Shown here piece by piece: positions 1-6,032 of a DNA stretch of 8,253 nucleotides (positions within the stretch are counted from its first letter, which is position 1; the number at the start of each line of letters is the position of its first letter). Below the pieces are notes generated by a model that was given only the letters and a program-made list of their open reading frames with translations, had not been told where the DNA came from and did not search any database. A program made the translations under genes and the position numbers. The stretch comes from Nitrososphaerota archaeon (lineage in GTDB: Archaea; Thermoproteota; Nitrososphaeria; Nitrososphaerales; Nitrosopumilaceae), in NCBI GenBank assembly GCA_022564385.1, contig JADFLN010000063.1:1-8253 (forward strand), read 5' to 3'.

Positions 1-84
1 CCAACACCAGAAACAACACCAGAACCAACACCAGAACCAACATCAGAACCAACACCAGAACCAACACCAGAACCAACACCAGAA
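1..84 (+). repeat. 12-bp tandem repeat coding PTPE
   Basis: There are seven consecutive 12-bp units of consensus ccaacaccagaa. Units 1, 3, 5, 6 and 7 are identical; unit 2 (13-24) and unit 4 (37-48) each differ by one base. A more degenerate tail follows (85-126), with a further near-copy at 115-126. The array is in frame and encodes Pro-Thr-Pro-Glu. It runs off the left edge of the window, so the true copy number is unknown. The near identity of units points to recent slippage or unequal exchange within the gene. Confidence 0.93.
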
Positions 85-378
85 ACTGAACCATCAGAAC
101 CTGAACCATCAGAACCAACACCCGAATCTTCTTCTGTTGATCCGTTTGAAGGAATTAGTGATGATGACATTAGGACTTTTTCAGAACTATTTGATGTTCC
201 TTCACCTGAAAATGATGACGAAGCAAACAAACTAGGAAATAAAATTCGTGAGTGGATTAAAAATGGTAAACTTGAACCTGGTGAATCAAAAATTGAAGAA
301 GAAACTAATGATGAAATTGAAGATGATGAAGAAGAAAAACCTAAAAAGAAACGAGGTATGTTTGGATTTGGGAAATGA
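1..378 (+). CDS. 3' end of an unrecognised protein with a Pro-Thr-Pro-Glu repeat linker and charged tail
   Basis: This is an open frame from the first base of the window to TGA at 376-378. It gives the last 125 residues of a protein whose start lies outside. I do not recognise the family. The visible part has three segments. Residues 1-42 are low-complexity Pro/Thr/Glu/Ser made of PTPE-type repeats. Residues about 46-95 are an acidic, probably helical stretch (PFEGISDDDIRTFSELF, then a segment centred on KIREWIKNGKLEPGE). The tail is strongly acidic (EIEDDEEE) and ends in a basic patch plus Gly/Phe residues (KPKKKRGMFGFGK). The repeat keeps the reading frame and codon periodicity, so the stretch is translated. 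It probably acts as a flexible linker, with the short conserved-looking tail as a docking element; that is inference. The stop overlaps the argF start by 4 nt (ATGA), suggesting co-transcription and coupled translation with argF. Function cannot be assigned without the N-terminal part. Confidence 0.8.
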   Translation, partial: PTPETTPEPTPEPTSEPTPEPTPEPTPETEPSEPEPSEPTPESSSVDPFEGISDDDIRTFSELFDVPSPENDDEANKLGNKIREWIKNGKLEPGESKIEEETNDEIEDDEEEKPKKKRGMFGFGK

Positions 379-1289
379 AACTCAAAACAAAAGATTTACT
401 CACTTTAGCGGAATTAACCCCAAAGGAATTTGTAGATTTAATTGATTATTCATTCAAACTAAAAAAAGAACTCAAAAAAGGTGGAAACAAACCTATTTTA
501 AAAAATAAAACATTGACGATGATTTTTCAAAAACCATCTACTAGAACACGTGTGAGTTTTCAAATTGGAATGTACCAATTAGGTGGATATGCAATTAATT
601 TATCATCAAATGACATGCAATTGTCTCGTGGTGAGTCTGTTGAGGATACTGCAAAAACTCTTTCACTATACACTGATTGTATTATGGCGCGTGTGTATGA
701 ACATGAATTATTAGATAAACTATCTAAACACGCTAGCGTACCTGTAATAAACGGCCTATCTGATTCTTTTCATCCTTGTCAAATTTTGGCAGATTTTATG
801 ACAATTAAAGAAAAGAAAGGAAAACTCAAAGGACTAAAGATTGCATGGATAGGCGATGGAAATAATGTGTGTAATTCTATGATTTATGGTGCAGCACTAT
901 CTGGAATTGACATGTCAATTGCAACTCCTAAAGGATTTGAACCAGACAAAACTGTTGTAAAAGAATCAAAGAAGTCAACTAACATTGAATTAACTACAGA
1001 TCCATTTGTTGCAACTAAAAATGCTGATGTGGTAGTAACTGATACTCATCTCTCTATTCATAATGATGATAAAAAAAGAATCAAAAAATTTCTTCCAAAG
1101 TATCAAGTTAATGAAAAGTTAATGAACGCTGCAAAGAAAGATGCGATCTTTATGCATTGTCTTCCTGCTAAGAGAGAACAAGAAGTAACATCATCAGTAA
1201 TTGATGGTCCTCAGTCTGTTGTTTGGGATGAAGCAGAAAATCGTCTTCATACTCAAAAGGCATTACTTGCATCTCTAATTCGCGCTTAA
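375..1289 (+). CDS. argF: ornithine carbamoyltransferase
   Basis: The protein has 304 residues, normal for the family, which transfers the carbamoyl group of carbamoyl phosphate to ornithine to give citrulline in cytoplasmic arginine biosynthesis. The carbamoyl-phosphate motif STRTR is at residues 55-59 and HPCQ at 133-136. The HCLPA motif with the substrate-site cysteine (Cys262) is at 261-265. The C-terminal ENRLHTQKALL segment with Arg290 is present. The second domain holds DGNN (161-164). Two places differ from the usual pattern: the first motif reads FQKPSTRTR rather than FEKPSTRTR, and the ornithine loop, normally DTWxSMG, reads DTHLSIH (223-229), keeping Asp223 and Ser227. Related carbamoyltransferases (putrescine, N-acetylornithine) are possible but less likely, as HCLPA and RLHxQK are typical of OTC. 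The ATG overlaps the upstream stop by 4 nt; no clear Shine-Dalgarno site is visible. Confidence 0.9.
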   Translation: MKLKTKDLLTLAELTPKEFVDLIDYSFKLKKELKKGGNKPILKNKTLTMIFQKPSTRTRVSFQIGMYQLGGYAINLSSNDMQLSRGESVEDTAKTLSLYTDCIMARVYEHELLDKLSKHASVPVINGLSDSFHPCQILADFMTIKEKKGKLKGLKIAWIGDGNNVCNSMIYGAALSGIDMSIATPKGFEPDKTVVKESKKSTNIELTTDPFVATKNADVVVTDTHLSIHNDDKKRIKKFLPKYQVNEKLMNAAKKDAIFMHCLPAKREQEVTSSVIDGPQSVVWDEAENRLHTQKALLASLIRA

Positions 1290-1291
1290 CG

Positions 1292-1298
1292 TATATAA
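1292..1298 (+). promoter_or_regulatory. TATA box, probable promoter of the rpl18 operon
   Basis: TATATAA lies in the 36-bp gap between the argF stop and the rpl18 ATG at 1326. An archaeal TATA box sits about 25-27 nt before the start site, which places initiation near 1320-1324. That would give a leaderless or nearly leaderless rpl18 mRNA, and no Shine-Dalgarno sequence is visible before that ATG. I infer that the ribosomal genes can be transcribed separately from argF. Read-through from argF remains possible. Confidence 0.6.
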
Positions 1299-1325
1299 GA
1301 GAAGATTCAAAATCGGTTTCTGTAG

Positions 1326-1808
1326 ATGGCTTATTCTAAAATATTACGAAGACTTAGAGAGCAAAAGACCAATTATAAAAAACGTGGAACCATGTTGGTT
1401 GGTAAACGCGATTTTATTACTGTAAATATTACTAATGAAAATACCCTAGTCCAAATTCTTAAGCCTGGTATGACTGGTGATACTGTTATTGCATCTGCAC
1501 ATTCTAGATATCTACTTGAAAAAGGATGGAAAGGATCTAGAAAGAGTGTGCCTGCAGCATATCTCACGGGATACTTGGCTGGAAAGAAAGCACTTGGTAA
1601 AGGTGCAAATGATGCTATTCTTTATACTGGAACTAGAAGATACACACAAAGAATGGCAGCAGCTCTCAAAGGAGTAATTGATGCAGGTGTTAAAGTACCA
1701 GCTGACAAAGAAACATTTCCACCTGATAATAGAATCAACGGAGAACATCTTACTGTTAAAAACGATGTTACAAAAATAAAATCAACAATTGATAGCGAGA
1801 TAAAGTAA
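1326..1808 (+). CDS. rpl18: large-subunit ribosomal protein uL18 (L18p)
   Basis: The protein has 160 residues. uL18 binds 5S rRNA and helps dock the 5S particle on the central protuberance of the large subunit. The basic N-terminus (KILRRLREQKTNYKKR) and the family signature LYTGTRRYTQRMAAALKG (about residues 99-116) are clear, followed by GVKVPADKETFPPDNRINGEHL (121-142), shared by archaeal and eukaryotic homologues. It is somewhat shorter than many euryarchaeal versions, ending soon after the INGEHL segment. The ATG lies just downstream of a predicted TATA-driven start site. rps5 begins 2 bp after the stop. In many archaea eL32 and eL19 precede this gene; here argF does. Confidence 0.95.
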   Translation: MAYSKILRRLREQKTNYKKRGTMLVGKRDFITVNITNENTLVQILKPGMTGDTVIASAHSRYLLEKGWKGSRKSVPAAYLTGYLAGKKALGKGANDAILYTGTRRYTQRMAAALKGVIDAGVKVPADKETFPPDNRINGEHLTVKNDVTKIKSTIDSEIK

Positions 1809-1810
1809 AA

Positions 1811-2533
1811 ATGAGTCAAACAATAAAACCACCAAGTCCACAAGGACAATCTCGAGGACGCAAACCTGTCTACGGACGTGGTCCACCAGGTGGAACTAAA
1901 GACGGTAGTGATCGTCCAAGAAGACCAAGAAGAGAACCTGTTGAAGATGTCTGGATTCCTAAAACTGCCCTGGGAAAGAAAGTTGAATCTGGAGAAATTA
2001 CTTCTCTTGAAGAAATAATTGAATCAGGATTAAGAATTCAAGAAGCAGGAATTATCAAGAAACTACTTCCAGATTTAAAAAGTGAAGTTGTTGATGTAGG
2101 AATTGTTCAAAAAATGACAGCAAATGGTCAATCTACTAGATTCAAAGCAATAGTTGCAGCTGGAAATGAAAATGGTTACTTGGGAATAGGTCAAGGAAAA
2201 TCTAAACAGATGAGAATTGCTATTGAGAAAGCAACAAGTCAAGCTTTTCTGAATGTCAGTCCAATCAAATTAGGATGTGGTAGTTGGGAATGCAGATGTG
2301 ATCAAAAACATTCTGTCCCATTCAAGGTTAAAGGAAAGGGTGGAAGTGTCAGAATTGAAATTATTCCGGGACCTCGTGGATTAGGTCTTGTTGCTGGCGG
2401 TAAAATTAAACGATTATTGGAATTGGCAGGTCTTAAAGATGCATGGACTACTGCAAAAGGTTCTACTCCTACAATGGGGTCAACTTCAAAAGCGATATTG
2501 GATTGTCTTAAACAGACATTTAGTCAGGGTTGA
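1811..2533 (+). CDS. rps5: small-subunit ribosomal protein uS5 (S5p)
   Basis: The protein has 240 residues. uS5 sits near the mRNA entry channel of the small subunit and affects decoding accuracy. The S5 double-stranded-RNA-binding fold spans about residues 91-155 (VVDVGIVQKM, then NGYLGIGQGKSKQ). The archaeal/eukaryotic signature GCGSWECRC is at 155-163, followed by His167 and HSVPFKVKGKGGS. The C-terminal domain includes IIPGPRGLGLVAG. The Cys156/Cys161/Cys163/His167 grouping is typical of archaeal and eukaryotic (RPS2) forms, not bacterial ones. The first 45 residues are an extra Pro/Gly/Arg-rich, probably disordered tail (GRKPVYGRGPPGG, RPRRPRREP). The ATG is 2 bp after rpl18, and the proximal context shows no strong ribosome-binding site, so translation is probably coupled. 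Confidence 0.96.
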   Translation: MSQTIKPPSPQGQSRGRKPVYGRGPPGGTKDGSDRPRRPRREPVEDVWIPKTALGKKVESGEITSLEEIIESGLRIQEAGIIKKLLPDLKSEVVDVGIVQKMTANGQSTRFKAIVAAGNENGYLGIGQGKSKQMRIAIEKATSQAFLNVSPIKLGCGSWECRCDQKHSVPFKVKGKGGSVRIEIIPGPRGLGLVAGGKIKRLLELAGLKDAWTTAKGSTPTMGSTSKAILDCLKQTFSQG

Positions 2534-2539
2534 TGAAAA

Positions 2540-3007
2540 ATGGTAAATGCATATCTTGTTGTTAGAATTAAAGGTCAAGCTGATTGTCCTTATTGGGCAA
2601 CAACTACTATGACTTTGTTAAAATTAGATAAAAAATATCGTGCAACAATTTTACCTGCTAAAGATAATACTTTAGGAATGTTAAGAAAAGTACAGCACTA
2701 TGTCTCTTGGGTTGAACTTGATAAAGATTTGGCAAAAGAATTGATTGAAAAGAAAGCAAGAAAATCTGGTTATAAAAAAGTAACTGCAGATGATCTCAAA
2801 GAACTTGGTTTTGCAAGTTCTGATGAATTGGCTATAGCTTTGGCTGACGGCAAAGCTACTTTATCAAAACTAAAACCTCTGAAACCATGGTTTGCTTTAG
2901 CACCTCCAAGACATGGATTCAAGAGAAGCACTAAGAAACTATATGGACAGAAAGGTATCCTTGGACAAAACAAAGACCTTGGTGCTATTGTAAGGAATAT
3001 GATATAG
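2540..3007 (+). CDS. rpl30: large-subunit ribosomal protein uL30 (L30p)
   Basis: The protein has 155 residues, the long archaeal/eukaryotic (L7) form rather than the roughly 60-residue bacterial form. The N-terminus AYLVVRIKGQADCP is typical of archaeal L30. It is followed by the TMTLLKLDKKY helix region, then NTLGMLRKVQHYVSWVEL. The C-terminal part LKPLKPWFALAPPRHGFKRSTKK matches the archaeal extension, which carries a Pro-Pro-Arg-(His/Gly)-Gly-Phe motif. The protein contacts 23S rRNA on the large subunit. The ATG at 2540 lies 6 bp after the rps5 stop; an earlier ATG at 2533 is out of frame. rpl15 starts 1 bp after this stop. Confidence 0.94.
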   Translation: MVNAYLVVRIKGQADCPYWATTTMTLLKLDKKYRATILPAKDNTLGMLRKVQHYVSWVELDKDLAKELIEKKARKSGYKKVTADDLKELGFASSDELAIALADGKATLSKLKPLKPWFALAPPRHGFKRSTKKLYGQKGILGQNKDLGAIVRNMI

Positions 3008-3008
3008 T

Positions 3009-3434
3009 ATGGCAACAAGATTAAAAAAGACTCGAAGACTTCGAGGGGGACGACATATGGGATGGGGACAAGTAGCTCAACATCGTGCAAGTGGTCATAG
3101 GGGTGGTTTTGGAGTTAGCGGTATGATGAAACACCACTACAGTTCTATGCTAAAATATGATCCAGATCATTATGGCCATGATTCAACTAAACCACCTCAC
3201 CCCAATATTACAAAGAAATGGGCTAGCGTCAGGGATCTTGATGACTTGTTCATCAAATTCGGTAAAGAAGAAGGAGGAAAGAAAATCGTAGATCTGGAAA
3301 GTGCAGGATATGAAAAGCTCCTAGGCGGCGGAAAACTAACTAACGCTTATTCCGTTAAAGTACAACGATTTACAGCATCTGCAGAAGAGAAACTAAAAGC
3401 CGTTGGGGGAGAGGTGTTGTCTAAGAATGGCTGA
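3009..3434 (+). CDS. rpl15: large-subunit ribosomal protein uL15 (L15p, L27a type)
   Basis: The protein has 141 residues, usual for the archaeal/eukaryotic L27a type. The N-terminus is very basic and glycine-rich (RLKKTRRLRGGRHMGWG, then QHRASGHRGGFG), a tail that threads into 23S rRNA in ribosome structures. The middle holds KHHYSSMLKYDPDHYGHD. The C-terminal globular part includes KIVDLESAGYEKLLGGGKL and ends near KAVGGEVLSKNG. The start follows the rpl30 stop by 1 bp. The 3' end overlaps the secY start by 8 nt and contains the secY ribosome-binding site. Confidence 0.95.
   Translation: MATRLKKTRRLRGGRHMGWGQVAQHRASGHRGGFGVSGMMKHHYSSMLKYDPDHYGHDSTKPPHPNITKKWASVRDLDDLFIKFGKEEGGKKIVDLESAGYEKLLGGGKLTNAYSVKVQRFTASAEEKLKAVGGEVLSKNG
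3411..3416 (+). promoter_or_regulatory. Shine-Dalgarno site of secY inside the rpl15 end
   Basis: GAGGTG matches the complement of the archaeal 16S rRNA 3' end (core GGAGGTGATC). It lies 10 nt upstream of the ATG at 3427. It is the clearest ribosome-binding site in the window and decides the secY start: the upstream in-frame TTG at 3403 precedes the site and would add eight residues unlike SecY. Its position within rpl15 fits coupled translation. Confidence 0.65.
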
Positions 3435-4860
3435 AGGTAGTATTACCACACTTATCAGAAAAGTTGTTTTCAAAGTAGAACCATATCTTCCTCAAGTACC
3501 AAAACCAAAAAAGAAGATCTCTCTACAAAAAAAATTGTTATGGTGTGGAGTAATATTACTAGTCTATATGGTAATGGGGCAAACCCCATTATTTGGAGCC
3601 ACAGCACCACAGTTTGACTTTCTAGCATTTGCTAGAGTTATTTTTGCATCACAACAAGGTACCCTGGTTGAATTAGGAATAGGACCTATAGTTACAGCTG
3701 GACTCTTGATGCAATTATTGAGAGGTTCAGAAATTCTCAAGTTTGATTTCAAAAAACCAGAAGAGAGAGGAATATTTCAGACAGCTACTAAAATGGTTAC
3801 CTACATCATAATTGTAGCTGAATCTATTGTATATGCTATAGCAGTTTATGGTCCTGCTGTTGCTGAGCCATACGTTTTGTATGTGATGATTGCCCAACTG
3901 ATGGCGGCGTCGATAATTATTATGTTCTTAGACGAATTAATCCAAAAAGGTTGGGGTCTTGGCAGTGGAATTAGTTTATTCATTATGGCGGGAGTTGCTC
4001 AACAAATTCTTTGGAGTCTGTTTAGCCCGTTGCCTGCTGGTGATGGGGGAATGATTGGTATTATTCCGTATATTGGCCAATCCATAATGAATGGTGATGT
4101 TTCAAATATCTTATTCCGTGCGAATCAACTCCCGAGTATCTTTGGGTTGTGTCTTACTGCAGGAATATTGTTAATACTTGTATTTACACAGGGTATGAAA
4201 ATTGAGATTCCAATTGTCTCTACAAAATATAGAGGATTCTCTGCCGTTTATCCTATAAAATTGATGTATGTCTCTAACATTCCTGTAATCTTAGCATCTG
4301 CACTTACTGCTAATGCAGTTTTCATGTTCCAAATGCTGTGGGCAAACATGAACCCGCGGAACAATAATTTCTTTATGAATTTTATAGCGCAGTTTGATCC
4401 AACTAGTCCTAACACTCCAATAGGTGGAATAATCTATTACATTACTCCTCCACGAGGTTTGGATGTTGCAGCTTTGGATCCAATGCGTGCAGTAGGATAT
4501 ATCATATTTATGATTGCAATTGTAGTTGTATTTGGTAAATTATGGGTAGAGCTTGGAGGATTATCGCCAAAGAGTGCAGCTCAGAACTTACTTGATGCAG
4601 ATGTTCAAATTCCTGGATTTAGAAGATCAAACAAACCAGTTGAAGCATTACTGAACAAGTACATTCCATCAGTTACAATAATTGGCTCTATGATTTTGGG
4701 TCTCTTGGCTGGAGTATCTGATGTTCTTGGTGTATTTGGTTCTGGAATTGGAATTTTACTTATGGTAGATATTCTCATCAACTATTATACACAGTTAGTG
4801 AGAGAACAAGTCGAAGTCGTCATGCCGCGGTTGGGTGCTTTACTTGGAAGAAAATCGTAG
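3427..4860 (+). CDS. secY: protein translocase channel subunit SecY (Sec61 alpha homologue)
   Basis: The protein has 477 residues from ATG 3427. It forms the pore of the SecYEG/Sec61 channel, passing unfolded proteins across the membrane or laterally into it. I see about ten membrane segments, at roughly 36-56, 80-98, 122-143, 148-168, 178-198, 235-255, 275-302, 356-374, 413-432 and 435-455. The signature ELGIGPIVTAGLLMQLL (82-98) marks the second segment, and LDELIQKGWGLGSGISLF (168-185) the loop before the fifth. The ribosome-facing loop carries an Arg pair (PGFRRSNKPVE, Arg399-Arg400). KYRGFSAVYPIKLMYVSNIPVIL leads into the seventh segment. I prefer ATG 3427 over the longer TTG form at 3403 because of the Shine-Dalgarno match and because MAEGS is a more natural start. 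The gene overlaps rpl15 by 8 nt and, with the adk start chosen here, adk by 17 nt. Confidence 0.96.
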   Translation: MAEGSITTLIRKVVFKVEPYLPQVPKPKKKISLQKKLLWCGVILLVYMVMGQTPLFGATAPQFDFLAFARVIFASQQGTLVELGIGPIVTAGLLMQLLRGSEILKFDFKKPEERGIFQTATKMVTYIIIVAESIVYAIAVYGPAVAEPYVLYVMIAQLMAASIIIMFLDELIQKGWGLGSGISLFIMAGVAQQILWSLFSPLPAGDGGMIGIIPYIGQSIMNGDVSNILFRANQLPSIFGLCLTAGILLILVFTQGMKIEIPIVSTKYRGFSAVYPIKLMYVSNIPVILASALTANAVFMFQMLWANMNPRNNNFFMNFIAQFDPTSPNTPIGGIIYYITPPRGLDVAALDPMRAVGYIIFMIAIVVVFGKLWVELGGLSPKSAAQNLLDADVQIPGFRRSNKPVEALLNKYIPSVTIIGSMILGLLAGVSDVLGVFGSGIGILLMVDILINYYTQLVREQVEVVMPRLGALLGRKS

Positions 4861-5422
4861 AATCATAATGACTGGAATACCAGGTGTTGGAAAAACAACC
4901 CTGTTATCCAAAATAGTTGAAGCCCTAAAAAGTCATAACAAAAGTGTCAGTGTAATGAGTTTTGGAACTTTGATGTTTGAAATTGCCAAGAAAAATGGTT
5001 TAACCGATAGGGATGAACTAAGAAATTTACCTGTAAAAGAGCAACAAAATCTCCAAAGACTTGCTGCCGAGCAAATTGCTACACAAAATGATCAAATTGT
5101 GATTATTGATACTCATGCATTTATTAATTCTCCAGAAGGATACTATCCAGGATTGCCAGAACATGTTTTAAAAATTATCAAACCAACAAACTTTGTCTCC
5201 ATTTCTGCAAAACCAGAAGAAATCTACAATAGGCGAATGAAAGATGATACCCGAAATAGAGATAAAATTACTTTAATCAACATAAAGAAAGAATTAGAAT
5301 ATCAATCAGGCATGATTTCTGCATGTGCCGTAATTACTGGCTCTCCTGTAAGACATATTCTCAATGACGAGGGAAAGATTGATGAAGCAGTACATAAAAT
5401 CATTAATTCAATAGGACTTTAA
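4844..5422 (+). CDS. adkA: archaeal adenylate kinase
   Basis: This archaeal-type adenylate kinase interconverts ATP + AMP and 2 ADP in the cytoplasm and belongs to a lineage distinct from bacterial Adk. From TTG 4844 it has 192 residues, typical of AdkA. The P-loop GIPGVGKT is at 11-18. IDTHAFINSPEGYYPGLP (88-105) is the archaeal AdkA substrate-side signature. The lid-region basic motif NRRMKDDTRNRD lies at 129-140. Start choice: ATG 4868 would begin at MTGIPG and remove most of the first beta strand (RRIIMTG). GTG 4835 adds three residues (MLY) before TTG 4844. TTG 4844 gives MEENRRIIMTG, a complete strand and a family-like length. The gene overlaps the secY end by 17 nt. The start is inferred; the family is certain. 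Confidence 0.9.
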   Translation: MEENRRIIMTGIPGVGKTTLLSKIVEALKSHNKSVSVMSFGTLMFEIAKKNGLTDRDELRNLPVKEQQNLQRLAAEQIATQNDQIVIIDTHAFINSPEGYYPGLPEHVLKIIKPTNFVSISAKPEEIYNRRMKDDTRNRDKITLINIKKELEYQSGMISACAVITGSPVRHILNDEGKIDEAVHKIINSIGL

Positions 5423-5423
5423 A

Positions 5424-6032
5424 ATGGATTTCTACTTTATTCTACTCTTCATTCACGATTCTCTTGGTCAAGAGGGTCGAATGAATTTAGGAAGTGATGA
5501 TCCAATAATTCAAGGATTAATTCTTTCAATGTTTTGTGTATCTGGGTTTGGAATTGTACTTAATCTATTCAACGCTGGAGTTAGAAAGAAGATGGTTGAT
5601 CAAACAAAACTAAGACGAATTATGAAAGAAACGCGCACATATCAAAAAGAAAGAATGAAGGCCATGCGTTCTAAAGATCAAACAAAAATAACTGAGCTAA
5701 ACAAAAAATCATCATACATGAACAAAATGTCAATGGAAATGATGCAGATGAATATGAGGCCTATGATGATTACTTTTGTACCTTTAATCTTGATATTTTA
5801 TCTTGTGTTGCCACAACTATTCACATATACTGTAGCAATGTCTCCAATTCCACTAAATGTAATTCCAGGAGATTTCTTTACATTAACATGCACTGCATTA
5901 CAAGCAGCAGATCCAGACAGTGTTTGTTTTGGTAAAGAAAATTCCTTATATCTTTGGGCATGGTATTTTCTCTCCTCCATTGCTTTTAGTGGCATGATTA
6001 TGAGACTAACAAAAACAACAATGGGTACTTGA
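5424..6032 (+). CDS. DUF106 membrane protein, Oxa1/EMC3-like insertase candidate
   Basis: The protein has 202 residues and about three membrane segments (roughly 27-49, 116-135 and 175-197), matching the archaeal DUF106 family. That family belongs to the Oxa1 superfamily with bacterial YidC and eukaryotic EMC3/TMCO1, which insert membrane proteins. Between segments 1 and 2 is a charged, coiled-coil-like stretch (about 53-97), then a methionine cluster with nine Met between residues 99 and 115, just before the second membrane segment. The loop between segments 2 and 3 is probably outside and carries Cys156 and Cys168. Adjacency to secY is common in archaea and supports a role at the ribosome-translocon site. 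The ATG is 1 bp after the adk stop. A second possible start is Met20 (5481), which would drop a short hydrophobic N-terminus. Confidence 0.85.
   Translation: MDFYFILLFIHDSLGQEGRMNLGSDDPIIQGLILSMFCVSGFGIVLNLFNAGVRKKMVDQTKLRRIMKETRTYQKERMKAMRSKDQTKITELNKKSSYMNKMSMEMMQMNMRPMMITFVPLILIFYLVLPQLFTYTVAMSPIPLNVIPGDFFTLTCTALQAADPDSVCFGKENSLYLWAWYFLSSIAFSGMIMRLTKTTMGT

Noticed and set aside
1..84. CRISPR-like or regulatory repeat array
   Set aside because: The units are 12 bp, directly abutting without spacers, and keep the reading frame of a coding region, so this is a protein-coding minisatellite.
248..445. A 65-codon + strand open frame across the end of the first gene and the start of argF
   Set aside because: It is a Lys/Met-rich shadow of two real coding frames, with no family resemblance.
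1512..1849. Overlapping minus-strand open frames opposite rpl18
   Set aside because: Cys/Ser-rich translations are typical of the complement of Lys/Arg-rich ribosomal genes; no start context supports them.
2770..3090. A 106-codon minus-strand open frame opposite rpl30/rpl15
   Set aside because: It lies entirely opposite two well-recognised ribosomal genes and resembles no family. It is an antisense shadow.
3403..3426. Longer secY start at TTG 3403
   Set aside because: It precedes the Shine-Dalgarno site and adds an eight-residue, Cys-rich stretch not typical of SecY; ATG 3427 is better.
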